This document shows positions 1 through 6,715 of a DNA stretch of 44,169 bases, piece after piece; position 1 is the first letter of the stretch; every line of letters begins with the position of its first letter. Position numbers and translations under genes: made by a program. The stretch is from Acidobacteria bacterium UBA2999 (GTDB lineage Bacteria; Acidobacteriota; Vicinamibacteria; Vicinamibacterales; UBA2999), in contig DDZV01000007.1 in the NCBI GenBank assembly GCA_002346475.1, positions 1 to 44,169 of the forward strand, read 5' to 3'. Below the pieces are notes generated by a model. It made no database searches, was not told the origin of the DNA, and worked only from the letters and a program-made list of their open reading frames with translations.

Positions 1-1
1 T

Positions 2-271
2 TTTGAAGAATTTAAAGGCACTGGAAACATGGAGATTCATTTAGATCGCAAGTTAACAGACAAGCGTGTTTTTCCGTCAATTGACATTACTAAAAGTGGC
101 ACCAGAAAAGAAGAGCTTCTTTTACCGAAGGAAGATCTGAATCGTGTTTGGGTTCTTAGAAAGGTATTGAACCCACTGTCGCCTGTGGAAGCTATGGAGC
201 TTCTTCTTGACAAGATGGGAAAAACAAAATCAAACGGTGAATTTTTAGACAAGATGCAGAAAATGGGGTAA
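2..271 (+). CDS. rho: Transcription termination factor Rho, C-terminal fragment
   Basis: This is the last 89 codons of Rho, the hexameric RNA helicase that ends transcription at untranslated C-rich RNA. The reading frame is open from base 2, so the gene enters from the left edge and its RNA-binding and Walker motifs lie outside the window. The visible part contains the conserved run EEFKGTGNMEIHL, then KRVFPSIDITKSGTRKEELL and the helical C-terminus WVLRKVLNPLSPVEAMELLL, all closely matching the RecA-like C-terminal domain of Rho, including the arginine-rich subunit-interface region. The stop lies 3 bases before the next ATG, so the CDGSH gene is very likely co-transcribed. Identity is secure; only the fragment can be judged. 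Confidence 0.95.
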   Translation, partial: FEEFKGTGNMEIHLDRKLTDKRVFPSIDITKSGTRKEELLLPKEDLNRVWVLRKVLNPLSPVEAMELLLDKMGKTKSNGEFLDKMQKMG

Positions 272-274
272 CCA

Positions 275-493
275 ATGGCATCTATAAAAGTATTACAGAA
301 TGGACCTTTGCTTGTAGAAGAAGATGATGTCTCTGTTGTTGATTGGAATGGGTCTGAATATTCTGTAGCTCGTTTACCAGTAGCACTCTGTCGATGTGGA
401 GCATCAGAAAAGAAACCATTTTGTGATGGCGCACACTCAAAAGCAGGATTTTCTGGCGGGGAGCCAGCTAAGCGCAATAGTAGTAACGAATAA
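275..493 (+). CDS. Small CDGSH-type iron-sulfur protein
   Basis: A 72-residue protein with one CDGSH signature: Cys39-x-Cys41, then Pro48-x-Cys50-Asp-Gly-Ala and His54. In the CDGSH family (mitoNEET relatives) these three cysteines and one histidine bind a redox-active 2Fe-2S cluster. The Ser of the name motif is Ala here, a common variant. There is no signal peptide or membrane segment, so it is probably cytosolic. It starts 3 bases after the rho stop, with a G-rich stretch (the end of rho) acting as the likely ribosome binding site. The partner and physiological role of bacterial stand-alone CDGSH proteins are not well defined, and I infer only electron transfer or cluster carriage. It converges on ilvA with a 37-base gap. 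Confidence 0.85.
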   Translation: MASIKVLQNGPLLVEEDDVSVVDWNGSEYSVARLPVALCRCGASEKKPFCDGAHSKAGFSGGEPAKRNSSNE

Positions 494-530
494 GAAACCT
501 AACCCCAGGACTAACATTTTTCCAGAAAGC

Positions 531-2057
531 TTAACGTAGAAAAAAATCGTAAGCTGTATTGCTAGTTTCTTCTACGTACGGGTATCCAAGTTTATCTAGA
601 AACGTCTTAAAGGCCCCTGTTTCATCATTGGCAATTTCAAAGCCAGCAAGTACACGCCCAAAATCTGCGCCATGATTACGATAATGGAAAAGGCTAATAT
701 TCCATCGTCCGCCAAGGCTCTCAAGAAATTCCATTAGTGCACCAGGTCGTTCTGGAAATTCAAATCGACAAAGTCTTTCGTTTGCAACCCCCGAAGCTCG
801 ACCACCAACCATATGCCGAACATGTATTTTAGCCATTTCATTTTCGCTAAGTTCAGCGGTGGCGTAGCCTTGTTTAGTAAGTCGAGATATCAGAGTTTTT
901 GCATCTGCACGAGATGTTGTTGCCACGCCAACGAAGATATGAGCTTCTTGACGGCCGCTTAATCGATAATTAAATTCGGTTACTACTCGTTTTCCAATGG
1001 TTGCACAGAATTCATGAAAAGCGCCTGGACGTTCTGGAATTGTGACTGCAAGAAGAGCTTCCCGTTCTTCTCCCAGTTCAGCTCTTTCAGCGACGAAGCG
1101 AAGACGATCGAAATTCATATTCGCTCCACTTAAAATCGCTGCGACTGGTTTGTTTTGTTCTGGATGTTGATTGAGCCAAGCCTTAGCCCCGGCGACACTC
1201 AGGCTTCCAGCGGGTTCCATTATTGTTCGGGTATTATCAAAGACATCTTTAATGGCAGCGCAGATCTCGTCGTTGTTGACACGAACAATTTCATCTACGG
1301 TCTCTTTTGCGATTTTAAATGTTTTTTCTCCAACTTCATGGACAGCAACGCCATCGACAAAGAGACCAACGTGGTCAAGGTGAACGCGGTTTCCGTTTTT
1401 TAGAGACTGAAACATAGCATCTGCTTCGAAAGGTTCAACGCCGATGATTTTTATATTAGGATCTTGAGATTTTATATAAGCACTAATTCCTGCAATCAAT
1501 CCGCCTCCGCCGACCGGAACAAAGATTGCTCCAAGGGGCTCTTCGGACTGTTTGAGAATTTCTATTCCGATAGTTCCTTGCCCTGCTATTACAAGCGGGT
1601 CGTCAAATGGGTGGATATAAACAAGGCCTTCGCGTTGTATTATTTTTTCACAGTGGAGAGCTGCATCATCGTATGTATCACCAAACAGTACGACTTCGGC
1701 CCCCAAATTTTCGACAGCTTTAACTTTAATTTGTGGTGTCGTAACAGGCATTACAATAACAGCCCGAAGCCCAAGTTCTTTGGCAGAAAAAGCTACGCCT
1801 TGGGCGTGGTTGCCTGCACTTGCCGCAATTATTCCCTGATTCCGTTCTTCTGAGCTAAGGTTGGCAATTTTATTGTAGGCACCACGTAGTTTAAAGCTAA
1901 AGATTGGCTGTAAATCTTCACGTTTAAGAAAAAATTTAACTCCAACTCTTTCTGATAATTTTGGAGCCTCCTGAAGAGGGCTTTGTGAGGCCACATCGTA
2001 CACGCGACTAGTTTTTATTTTTTGAAGAATCGATTCGATAGAGAGGTTGTTGGCCAA
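531..2057 (-). CDS. ilvA: Threonine ammonia-lyase, biosynthetic (threonine deaminase)
   Basis: This enzyme converts L-threonine to 2-oxobutanoate and ammonia, the first committed step to isoleucine. The 508 residues match the long biosynthetic form. The N-terminal PLP fold carries the cofactor lysine in SFKLRGA (Lys56), the asparagine loop SAGNHAQG and the glycine-rich phosphate loop PVGGGGLIAG. Two ACT-like regulatory regions follow, at about 330-400 and 425-500, each with a PERPGA motif. These normally mediate isoleucine feedback inhibition and valine activation. The start is TTG at 2057: no in-frame ATG occurs until about residue 100, and the PLP domain would be broken from there. It lies 25 bases after the DnaJ-like gene and probably shares its transcript. 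Confidence 0.95.
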   Translation of the reverse strand: MANNLSIESILQKIKTSRVYDVASQSPLQEAPKLSERVGVKFFLKREDLQPIFSFKLRGAYNKIANLSSEERNQGIIAASAGNHAQGVAFSAKELGLRAVIVMPVTTPQIKVKAVENLGAEVVLFGDTYDDAALHCEKIIQREGLVYIHPFDDPLVIAGQGTIGIEILKQSEEPLGAIFVPVGGGGLIAGISAYIKSQDPNIKIIGVEPFEADAMFQSLKNGNRVHLDHVGLFVDGVAVHEVGEKTFKIAKETVDEIVRVNNDEICAAIKDVFDNTRTIMEPAGSLSVAGAKAWLNQHPEQNKPVAAILSGANMNFDRLRFVAERAELGEEREALLAVTIPERPGAFHEFCATIGKRVVTEFNYRLSGRQEAHIFVGVATTSRADAKTLISRLTKQGYATAELSENEMAKIHVRHMVGGRASGVANERLCRFEFPERPGALMEFLESLGGRWNISLFHYRNHGADFGRVLAGFEIANDETGAFKTFLDKLGYPYVEETSNTAYDFFLR

Positions 2058-2082
2058 GAGAATAAACTTAACCTATTGTACA

Positions 2083-3042
2083 TTATGCTTTCAATTTATT
2101 AAGACGATCGAGTTCTTGGTAATGCTGACGTTCTTCTTTTGTAAGTTTTGTCGGGAGTTTGATTTCAATTTTCGCATAAGTGTCGCCCTTGTTTTTGAGT
2201 TTGTTAACGATAGGCATTCCGTAGCCTTTAAGGCGAAACAGTTGATCCTGTTTAGTAAGCGGAGGGATTTTTAGCTGGACAGGTTCTCCACTAATAGTCG
2301 GCACTTCAACTGTCCCTCCGAGGATTGCTGTTGTTAGTTCAACTGAAATATTTGTATGCAGGTCGTTACCTTTTCTTTGAAAAATAGCATGTGGTGTTAG
2401 GTGCACCTTGAGATAAATTTCTTGATCCGTACTGTTGGGAGAATTGGCAGTACGCTTTCCTAATATTCTAATCCGGGAGCCTTCGTTAACGCCTGCGGGA
2501 ATTTTTACATCCAGAGTGCGAGATCCGCTGTCCTCGTTAATTATCAGTCGATGTGTGGTCCCACTATAAGCCGCTTCTAGCGTTAGCTTTAACTCATAGT
2601 CTTTGTTGGGTCGAGAAGGTTTATTTCTCGACGAACGAAAATCCCTTGTGCTTGCACTATTGCCAAATTGAGAACCAAAGAAGGTGCTGAAAAAATCCGA
2701 ACCTGAGCCCATCCCTTTGAAAAGGTTTTGCATTTCTTCTGGGGTCATCGTCCTTACATTGCTGCCTCTTCTTCCAGAGTAGAAAGGGCTCTGGTCGCCT
2801 CCTCTAGGACTCCCGTACGTGTTCCAGTTTGTTCTAAGGGCTTCATACTTCTGCCGTTTTTCTGGGTCTGTAAGAATTTCATTGGCCTCGTTAATATCTT
2901 TAAAACGTTGCTCTGCAGAGCTGTCACCAGGGTTTTTATCGGGATGGTATTTACGAGCAAGTTTTCGAAAAGCTTGTTTTATTTCCTTGCTAGAAGCAGT
3001 TTTACTTACACCGAGAATTTTGTAGTAGTCTTTGAAATCCAT
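2083..3042 (-). CDS. DnaJ-class co-chaperone without zinc finger (CbpA-like)
   Basis: A 319-residue Hsp40 co-chaperone expected to stimulate DnaK ATPase activity. The J domain occupies residues 1-70 with the invariant His33-Pro34-Asp35 tripeptide. A glycine/serine/phenylalanine-rich linker follows (about 75-135), then the two beta-sandwich substrate-binding domains (about 145-310) with the family signature DVKIPAGVNEGSRIRI. The CxxCxGxG zinc-finger repeats of true DnaJ are absent, so this is a type II protein of the CbpA/DnaJ2 class. It lies between argG (40-base gap) and ilvA (25-base gap) on the same strand. Why it sits among amino-acid genes is not evident. Confidence 0.9.
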   Translation of the reverse strand: MDFKDYYKILGVSKTASSKEIKQAFRKLARKYHPDKNPGDSSAEQRFKDINEANEILTDPEKRQKYEALRTNWNTYGSPRGGDQSPFYSGRRGSNVRTMTPEEMQNLFKGMGSGSDFFSTFFGSQFGNSASTRDFRSSRNKPSRPNKDYELKLTLEAAYSGTTHRLIINEDSGSRTLDVKIPAGVNEGSRIRILGKRTANSPNSTDQEIYLKVHLTPHAIFQRKGNDLHTNISVELTTAILGGTVEVPTISGEPVQLKIPPLTKQDQLFRLKGYGMPIVNKLKNKGDTYAKIEIKLPTKLTKEERQHYQELDRLNKLKA

Positions 3043-3082
3043 CTCTCAGAGATAACTCTAATGAGTGCAGGATGCAGGGATC

Positions 3083-4396
3083 TTATTTCCCTTTTTTTCT
3101 AAACGGATCATTAGTTACGCCACTTTTAACGTACGTGGTTAGTTTCTCTCGCGTATCTGCGATGTCAAGGTTGCGCATTGTTAGTTGCCCAATACGGTCC
3201 TGTGGAGAGAAGTCAGAGCCACCTTTTTCCATTGTTAAGCGCTCTGGTGAGTAAGTTAGATTAGGACTCTTTGTATCAAGAATGGAATAGTCATTGCCTC
3301 TTCTTAATTCTAAGACAACTTCTCCAGTGATGGCTTTCCCGATCCAGCTCTGAGAAGCTTCCCGTAGCATCATAGCTTGAGGATCAAACCAGCGTCCTTG
3401 GTATAAGAGACGTCCTAATCTTTGTCCGTGATGTCGATATTGTTCAATTGTGTCTTCGTTGTGGATTCCTGTAATTAAACGCTCGTACGCAATAAATAGA
3501 AGGGCCATGCCAGGCGCTTCATAGATTCCACGACTTTTTGCTTCTATGATTCTGTTTTCAATTTGATCGCTCATTCCAAGGCCATGCCGTCCACCGACAG
3601 CGTTTGCCTCAAGCATTAATTCGACTAAATTTGAAAACTTTTTCCCACTGATTGATGTTGGCTCGCCTTCATTGAACTTTACAGTGACTGTTTCTGCTTT
3701 TATAAGGGTTTCTTGCTTCCAAAAGGGCACACCCATGATGGGATCTACGATAGTCATGCCAGTATCAAGCTGTTCGAGGTCCTTAGCCTCGTGAGTTGCT
3801 CCAAGAATATTGGAGTCAGTTGAGTAGGCTTTGTCTGTGCTCATTCGATACGTGAAGCCAGCCTTTTTTAGATAAGCTGACATTTCCCGGCGTCCGCCAA
3901 GTTCCTCGAGAAAGTCTTGATCGAGCCATGGCTTGTATACATGCAGCTCTGGATTTACCAGGAGTCCGTACCTGTAGAATCGTTCGATGTCATTTCCTTT
4001 ATAGGTGCTGCCGTCACTCCAAATATTGACACCGTCTTTTTTCATGGCGGAGACGAGAGCTGTGCCAGTGACAGCTCGTCCAAGTGGAGTGGTATTAAAG
4101 TACGGAACGCCTGCAGTTGAGATATGAAAGGCGCCACACCTTAGAGCTGCTAGACCTTCAGCGACAATAGCTTCCCGACAATCAATCAGTCTTGCGACCT
4201 CTGCTCCGTACTCAAGAGCTTTGCGAGGAATTTCCTCGTAGTCCGTTTCATCGGGCTGGCCGAGATTAGCAGTATACGAATAAGGAATAGAACCCTTTTG
4301 TCGCATCCAGTGCAGGGCAGCGCTTGTGTCGAGTCCTCCCGAGAAAGCCATGCCCACCTTCTGGTTGACTGGAACGCTTCTAAGAATATTAGCCAA
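3083..4396 (-). CDS. argG: Argininosuccinate synthase
   Basis: Condenses citrulline and aspartate with ATP to argininosuccinate in arginine biosynthesis. The 437 residues match the longer Escherichia coli-type ArgG rather than the roughly 400-residue common type. The N-type ATP pyrophosphatase loop AFSGGLDTS is at residues 17-25, and the glycine-rich strand IWSDGSTYKGNDIERFYRYG and the VGGRHGLGMSDQIENR substrate region are intact. The start is TTG at 4396, supported by GGAG 7 bases upstream. It is the first gene of a minus-strand group argG-dnaJ-like-ilvA and diverges from acyP across about 66 bases. Confidence 0.95.
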   Translation of the reverse strand: MANILRSVPVNQKVGMAFSGGLDTSAALHWMRQKGSIPYSYTANLGQPDETDYEEIPRKALEYGAEVARLIDCREAIVAEGLAALRCGAFHISTAGVPYFNTTPLGRAVTGTALVSAMKKDGVNIWSDGSTYKGNDIERFYRYGLLVNPELHVYKPWLDQDFLEELGGRREMSAYLKKAGFTYRMSTDKAYSTDSNILGATHEAKDLEQLDTGMTIVDPIMGVPFWKQETLIKAETVTVKFNEGEPTSISGKKFSNLVELMLEANAVGGRHGLGMSDQIENRIIEAKSRGIYEAPGMALLFIAYERLITGIHNEDTIEQYRHHGQRLGRLLYQGRWFDPQAMMLREASQSWIGKAITGEVVLELRRGNDYSILDTKSPNLTYSPERLTMEKGGSDFSPQDRIGQLTMRNLDIADTREKLTTYVKSGVTNDPFRKKGK

Positions 4397-4403
4397 GTAA
4401 ATT

Positions 4404-4407
4404 CTCC
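4404..4407 (-). promoter_or_regulatory. Ribosome binding site deciding the argG TTG start
   Basis: On the minus strand GGAG lies 7 bases before TTG at 4396. No competing ATG is available near the ArgG N-terminus, so this site supports the TTG start. Confidence 0.55.
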
Positions 4408-4445
4408 ACTCTCAACATCATACGACTGCTCTGAACTTCACGCAG

Positions 4446-4451
4446 TATAAT
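4446..4451 (+). promoter_or_regulatory. Perfect -10 hexamer just upstream of acyP
   Basis: TATAAT lies in the argG-acyP divergent gap. Its end is only 11 bases before the acyP ATG at 4463 (8 before the adjoining TTG). The -35 region is poor (ACGACT at 18-base spacing). If used, transcription would begin within a few bases of the start codon, giving a leaderless or nearly leaderless message. No Shine-Dalgarno sequence is seen there. Confidence 0.4.
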
Positions 4452-4462
4452 TTCCATTCTTG

Positions 4463-4735
4463 ATGGGAATAGGGAGACATTTATTAATTACGGGCCGAGT
4501 TCAAGGCGTTGGTTTTAGATATTTTATTCAGAATGTTGCTGCAAGGGCTGGGGTCACAGGTTACGTGATGAATCTACCTGACGGTTGTGTAGAGGCATTT
4601 ATTCAAGGGAATAGTGAGGCAGTAGCAAAAGTAGAGAGTGCTGCACGATTAGGCCCTGCCGGGGCAAGAGTTGAGTCTGTTTTAGTTAGAAACGAGGAAT
4701 CTGACAAGACGTATGATAGTTTTGTCATTCGATAA
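4463..4735 (+). CDS. acyP: Acylphosphatase
   Basis: A 90-residue cytosolic enzyme that hydrolyses acyl phosphates such as carbamoyl phosphate. The family signature GRVQGVGFR is at residues 11-19, including catalytic Arg19, and the second catalytic residue Asn37 lies in the GYVMNLPDG motif. Length and alpha/beta sandwich pattern are normal. TTG at 4460 immediately precedes ATG at 4463 in frame; ATG is preferred. The gap to apt is 45 bases with no obvious terminator, so acyP may lead a plus-strand unit acyP-apt-unknown-tRNA. It has no visible Shine-Dalgarno site but a close -10 box. Confidence 0.92.
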   Translation: MGIGRHLLITGRVQGVGFRYFIQNVAARAGVTGYVMNLPDGCVEAFIQGNSEAVAKVESAARLGPAGARVESVLVRNEESDKTYDSFVIR

Positions 4736-4780
4736 CAAATTCTCCAGTGGCAACACATCTGGACTCTACTAGGACTACCA

Positions 4781-5296
4781 ATGGATCTTAAAAAGCATAT
4801 TCGACACATTCAGGATTTTCCTAAGCCAGGAATCCTCTTTTATGACATCACGACATTGCTTGGGGACGCCAAGGTGTTGAGTGGGGCACTGGACATGTTG
4901 TCTGAGCCTTTCGTCGGGAAGGGTATCGATAGCGTTATCGGTATTGAAAGTCGAGGGTTTATTTTTGGCAGTGCAGTGGCAGATCGTATTGGTGCTGGTT
5001 TTATTCCTATTCGAAAACCTGGGAAACTTCCAGCTGAATCAATTAAAGAAACTTACGAATTAGAGTACGGTCAGGATAGTCTTGAAATTCACAAAGACGC
5101 GGTAGTGTCTGGGCAAAAGGTTTTGATTCTTGATGACGTGCTTGCCACTGGAGGGACCGCGCTCGCTGCGGTTAACCTAGTGAATAAACTCGGAGGCGAT
5201 TTACACGGAGTAGCGTTTTTAATTGAGCTACTTTTCCTTGACGGGCGAAAAAAGCTACAAGGTCAAAATGTCTATTCGATAGTTCAGTACGAATAA
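4781..5296 (+). CDS. apt: Adenine phosphoribosyltransferase
   Basis: Salvages adenine with PRPP to AMP. The 171-residue protein has the type I phosphoribosyltransferase PRPP loop VLILDDVLATGGTA at about residues 114-127, and the N-terminal APRT signatures (IQDFPKPGILFYDIT, then IGIESRGFIFG), with normal length. Start at ATG 4781 is supported by AGGAC 5 bases upstream. The TAA stop is immediately followed by the ATG of the next gene with no spacer, which suggests translational coupling to the unknown membrane protein. Confidence 0.96.
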   Translation: MDLKKHIRHIQDFPKPGILFYDITTLLGDAKVLSGALDMLSEPFVGKGIDSVIGIESRGFIFGSAVADRIGAGFIPIRKPGKLPAESIKETYELEYGQDSLEIHKDAVVSGQKVLILDDVLATGGTALAAVNLVNKLGGDLHGVAFLIELLFLDGRKKLQGQNVYSIVQYE

Positions 5297-5839
5297 ATGA
5301 ACATTGAAATCACTGCTGGATCTGGTGCGCTTGCGATCTTTCTTTTCTGGCTGATAGTCCTCGCCAGCATCACGTTCGTAGTAGTTATTTTATTCTTTTC
5401 TAAACGTCGCTCGAGGGAAGAGAGAGCGATCCAATCGTTGCTGGCTACGTTTGGTTCAGCGAAGGCCTCTGTCAGCGACGATCCAAAACAATTATTAGTC
5501 TGGGAACCGCTGGCTAAGGCGTCTAGAGGTTTATTCCCTAGAGCTTTTCTGGCGCTTGATAAAGCAGTTGGTTATAGATTCCCATTTTCAAAAGAGTTTC
5601 TAGAAGAGGCACATGATAGATGGACAGGCGCGTGGCTTGCCTGGGAAGTTTCTCATGATGAGGAATATCGATTCAAAGAAGATCTACTTAATCAAGAACT
5701 CAAGTTAGCCTCTGGAGACGAGGCAGAACGTCTCAAGGCGCGCCTTAGCCATCTGCAGAACGAGAAACTTCAACGGTACCAGGCACGTTATGAAGAATAC
5801 ATCCGCACAGCAAAGTCGCTACAGGCGTTGATACAATAG
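5297..5839 (+). CDS. Unknown membrane-anchored protein downstream of apt
   Basis: I do not recognise a named family. The 180-residue product has one N-terminal hydrophobic segment at about residues 11-34, followed by basic residues (SKRRSRE), so the N-terminus is probably outside and the rest cytoplasmic. The remainder is soluble and mostly helical, with tryptophans in WTGAWLAWE and a charged, coiled-coil-like C-terminus at about 125-180. It has no cysteines, no metal motif and no nucleotide-binding motif. The ATG abuts the apt stop, and tRNA-Arg begins 10 bases after its own stop, so it sits in one tight plus-strand unit. Codon use looks like its neighbours. Function unknown. Confidence 0.75.
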   Translation: MNIEITAGSGALAIFLFWLIVLASITFVVVILFFSKRRSREERAIQSLLATFGSAKASVSDDPKQLLVWEPLAKASRGLFPRAFLALDKAVGYRFPFSKEFLEEAHDRWTGAWLAWEVSHDEEYRFKEDLLNQELKLASGDEAERLKARLSHLQNEKLQRYQARYEEYIRTAKSLQALIQ

Positions 5840-5849
5840 GGATTATCTG

Positions 5850-5926
5850 GTCCCCGTAGCTCAGCTGGATAGAGCGCGCGCCTCCTAAGCGTGAGGTCGG
5901 CAGTTCGAATCTGCCCGGGGACGCCA
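5850..5926 (+). tRNA. tRNA-Arg (anticodon CCU)
   Basis: A full 77-base cloverleaf can be folded by eye. The acceptor GTCCCCG (5850-5856) pairs with CGGGGAC (5916-5922); the D stem GCTC pairs with GAGC; the anticodon stem CGCGC pairs with GCGTG; the T arm GGCAG-TTCGAAT-CTGCC is perfect. The anticodon is CCT at 5884-5886 in loop CTCCTAA, reading AGG arginine codons. The discriminator is G and CCA (5924-5926) is genome-encoded. It starts 10 bases after the preceding ORF on the same strand, so it could be processed from that mRNA or have its own promoter. Confidence 0.97.
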
Positions 5927-5959
5927 AAAATTGTTGCTCGAGGACGCCATTACTAGTTA

Positions 5960-5965
5960 TATATA
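5960..5965 (+). promoter_or_regulatory. Possible -10 box just before the TPR protein
   Basis: TATATA ends 6 bases before the ATG at 5972, in an AT-rich stretch after the tRNA. There is no clear -35 and no good Shine-Dalgarno site. It is weak alone, and is listed because acyP and tsaB show similar close spacing. Confidence 0.2.
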
Positions 5966-5971
5966 CAAGAT

Positions 5972-6715
5972 ATGAAACGAATTGAACGTCAACATTTAAA
6001 AGAAAATAAGCTGGCTATCGCAGTGACCTCTTTTCAAGGATTTCTGTTAGAAAAGCAACGTCAGATAGTCACTGTACTTGCGATTGCCTTAGTTCTTCTG
6101 GCTGGGGTTGCCTACAATTTTGTTCTTGGGCAGCAGGCACAATCTGTAGCGAAACAAATGTTTGGCGAGGCGATGGTTGTTCTTGGATCTCCTGTGCAGC
6201 CACCTATTCCTGAGATCGAAGAATCTGAGGAAGCACCAGGAACTCCGGCCTTTCAGGCTCCCGGAACCTATCCAACTGAAAATGCAAAAAGAGAAGATGC
6301 TCTGGAAAGACTTCAAAATGTTGTTGATGCTTATCCAGATACGGATGCCGGCATCCAGGCAGCCTATCATTTGGCCGGAACATTAGCAGCTCTGAATAAG
6401 TTTGAGGAGGCTCTTTTAGCGTACGAGGTTGTGATTGAACGTACTGGAGAGTCTTTATATGGACGTATGGCCAGACTTGGAAAAGGCAATACATATGTTT
6501 TGCTTGAGCAGTACGAATCTGCAATAGAGGCGTACTCTCAGTTATTAGATCTTTCAGAGGCTGGCGTTCCTGTAGATGCCGTGCTGCTAAAGCTGGCTCG
6601 TACATATCAGGCGGCCGGAAGCGCTAATGAGGCTCAAGAGGCTTTTAGTCGAATCGTACATGAGTATCCGGCTTCACCGTATTCCGCTGAAGCAAGAAAA
6701 GAGATGCTTAATTAG
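5972..6715 (+). CDS. Membrane-anchored tetratricopeptide repeat protein
   Basis: A 247-residue protein with a basic N-terminus (MKRIERQHLKENK), one membrane segment at about residues 30-50 (TVLAIALVLLAGVAYNFVLG) and a periplasmic-side domain with about four TPR-type helical hairpins between 105 and 245. Repeat cores visible are AAYHLAGTLAALNKFEEALLAYE, GKGNTYVLLEQYESAIEAYSQ and KLARTYQAAGSANEAQEAFSR. The layout resembles YfgM/CpoB-like scaffolds that hold envelope or secretion complexes, but the sequence is not specific enough to name it. It starts 46 bases after the tRNA. Its 3' end overlaps the convergent solute-binding protein gene by 8 bases. Confidence 0.8.
   Translation: MKRIERQHLKENKLAIAVTSFQGFLLEKQRQIVTVLAIALVLLAGVAYNFVLGQQAQSVAKQMFGEAMVVLGSPVQPPIPEIEESEEAPGTPAFQAPGTYPTENAKREDALERLQNVVDAYPDTDAGIQAAYHLAGTLAALNKFEEALLAYEVVIERTGESLYGRMARLGKGNTYVLLEQYESAIEAYSQLLDLSEAGVPVDAVLLKLARTYQAAGSANEAQEAFSRIVHEYPASPYSAEARKEMLN

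Noticed and set aside
37..477. Minus-strand 146-codon open frame opposite rho and the CDGSH gene
   Set aside because: It lies entirely antisense to two well-identified genes, its product is Ser/Phe-rich without family features, and no ribosome binding site is seen.
6204..6605. Minus-strand 133-codon open frame inside the TPR gene
   Set aside because: It is a shadow of the TPR coding sequence with low-complexity, Gln/His-rich translation and no recognisable motif.
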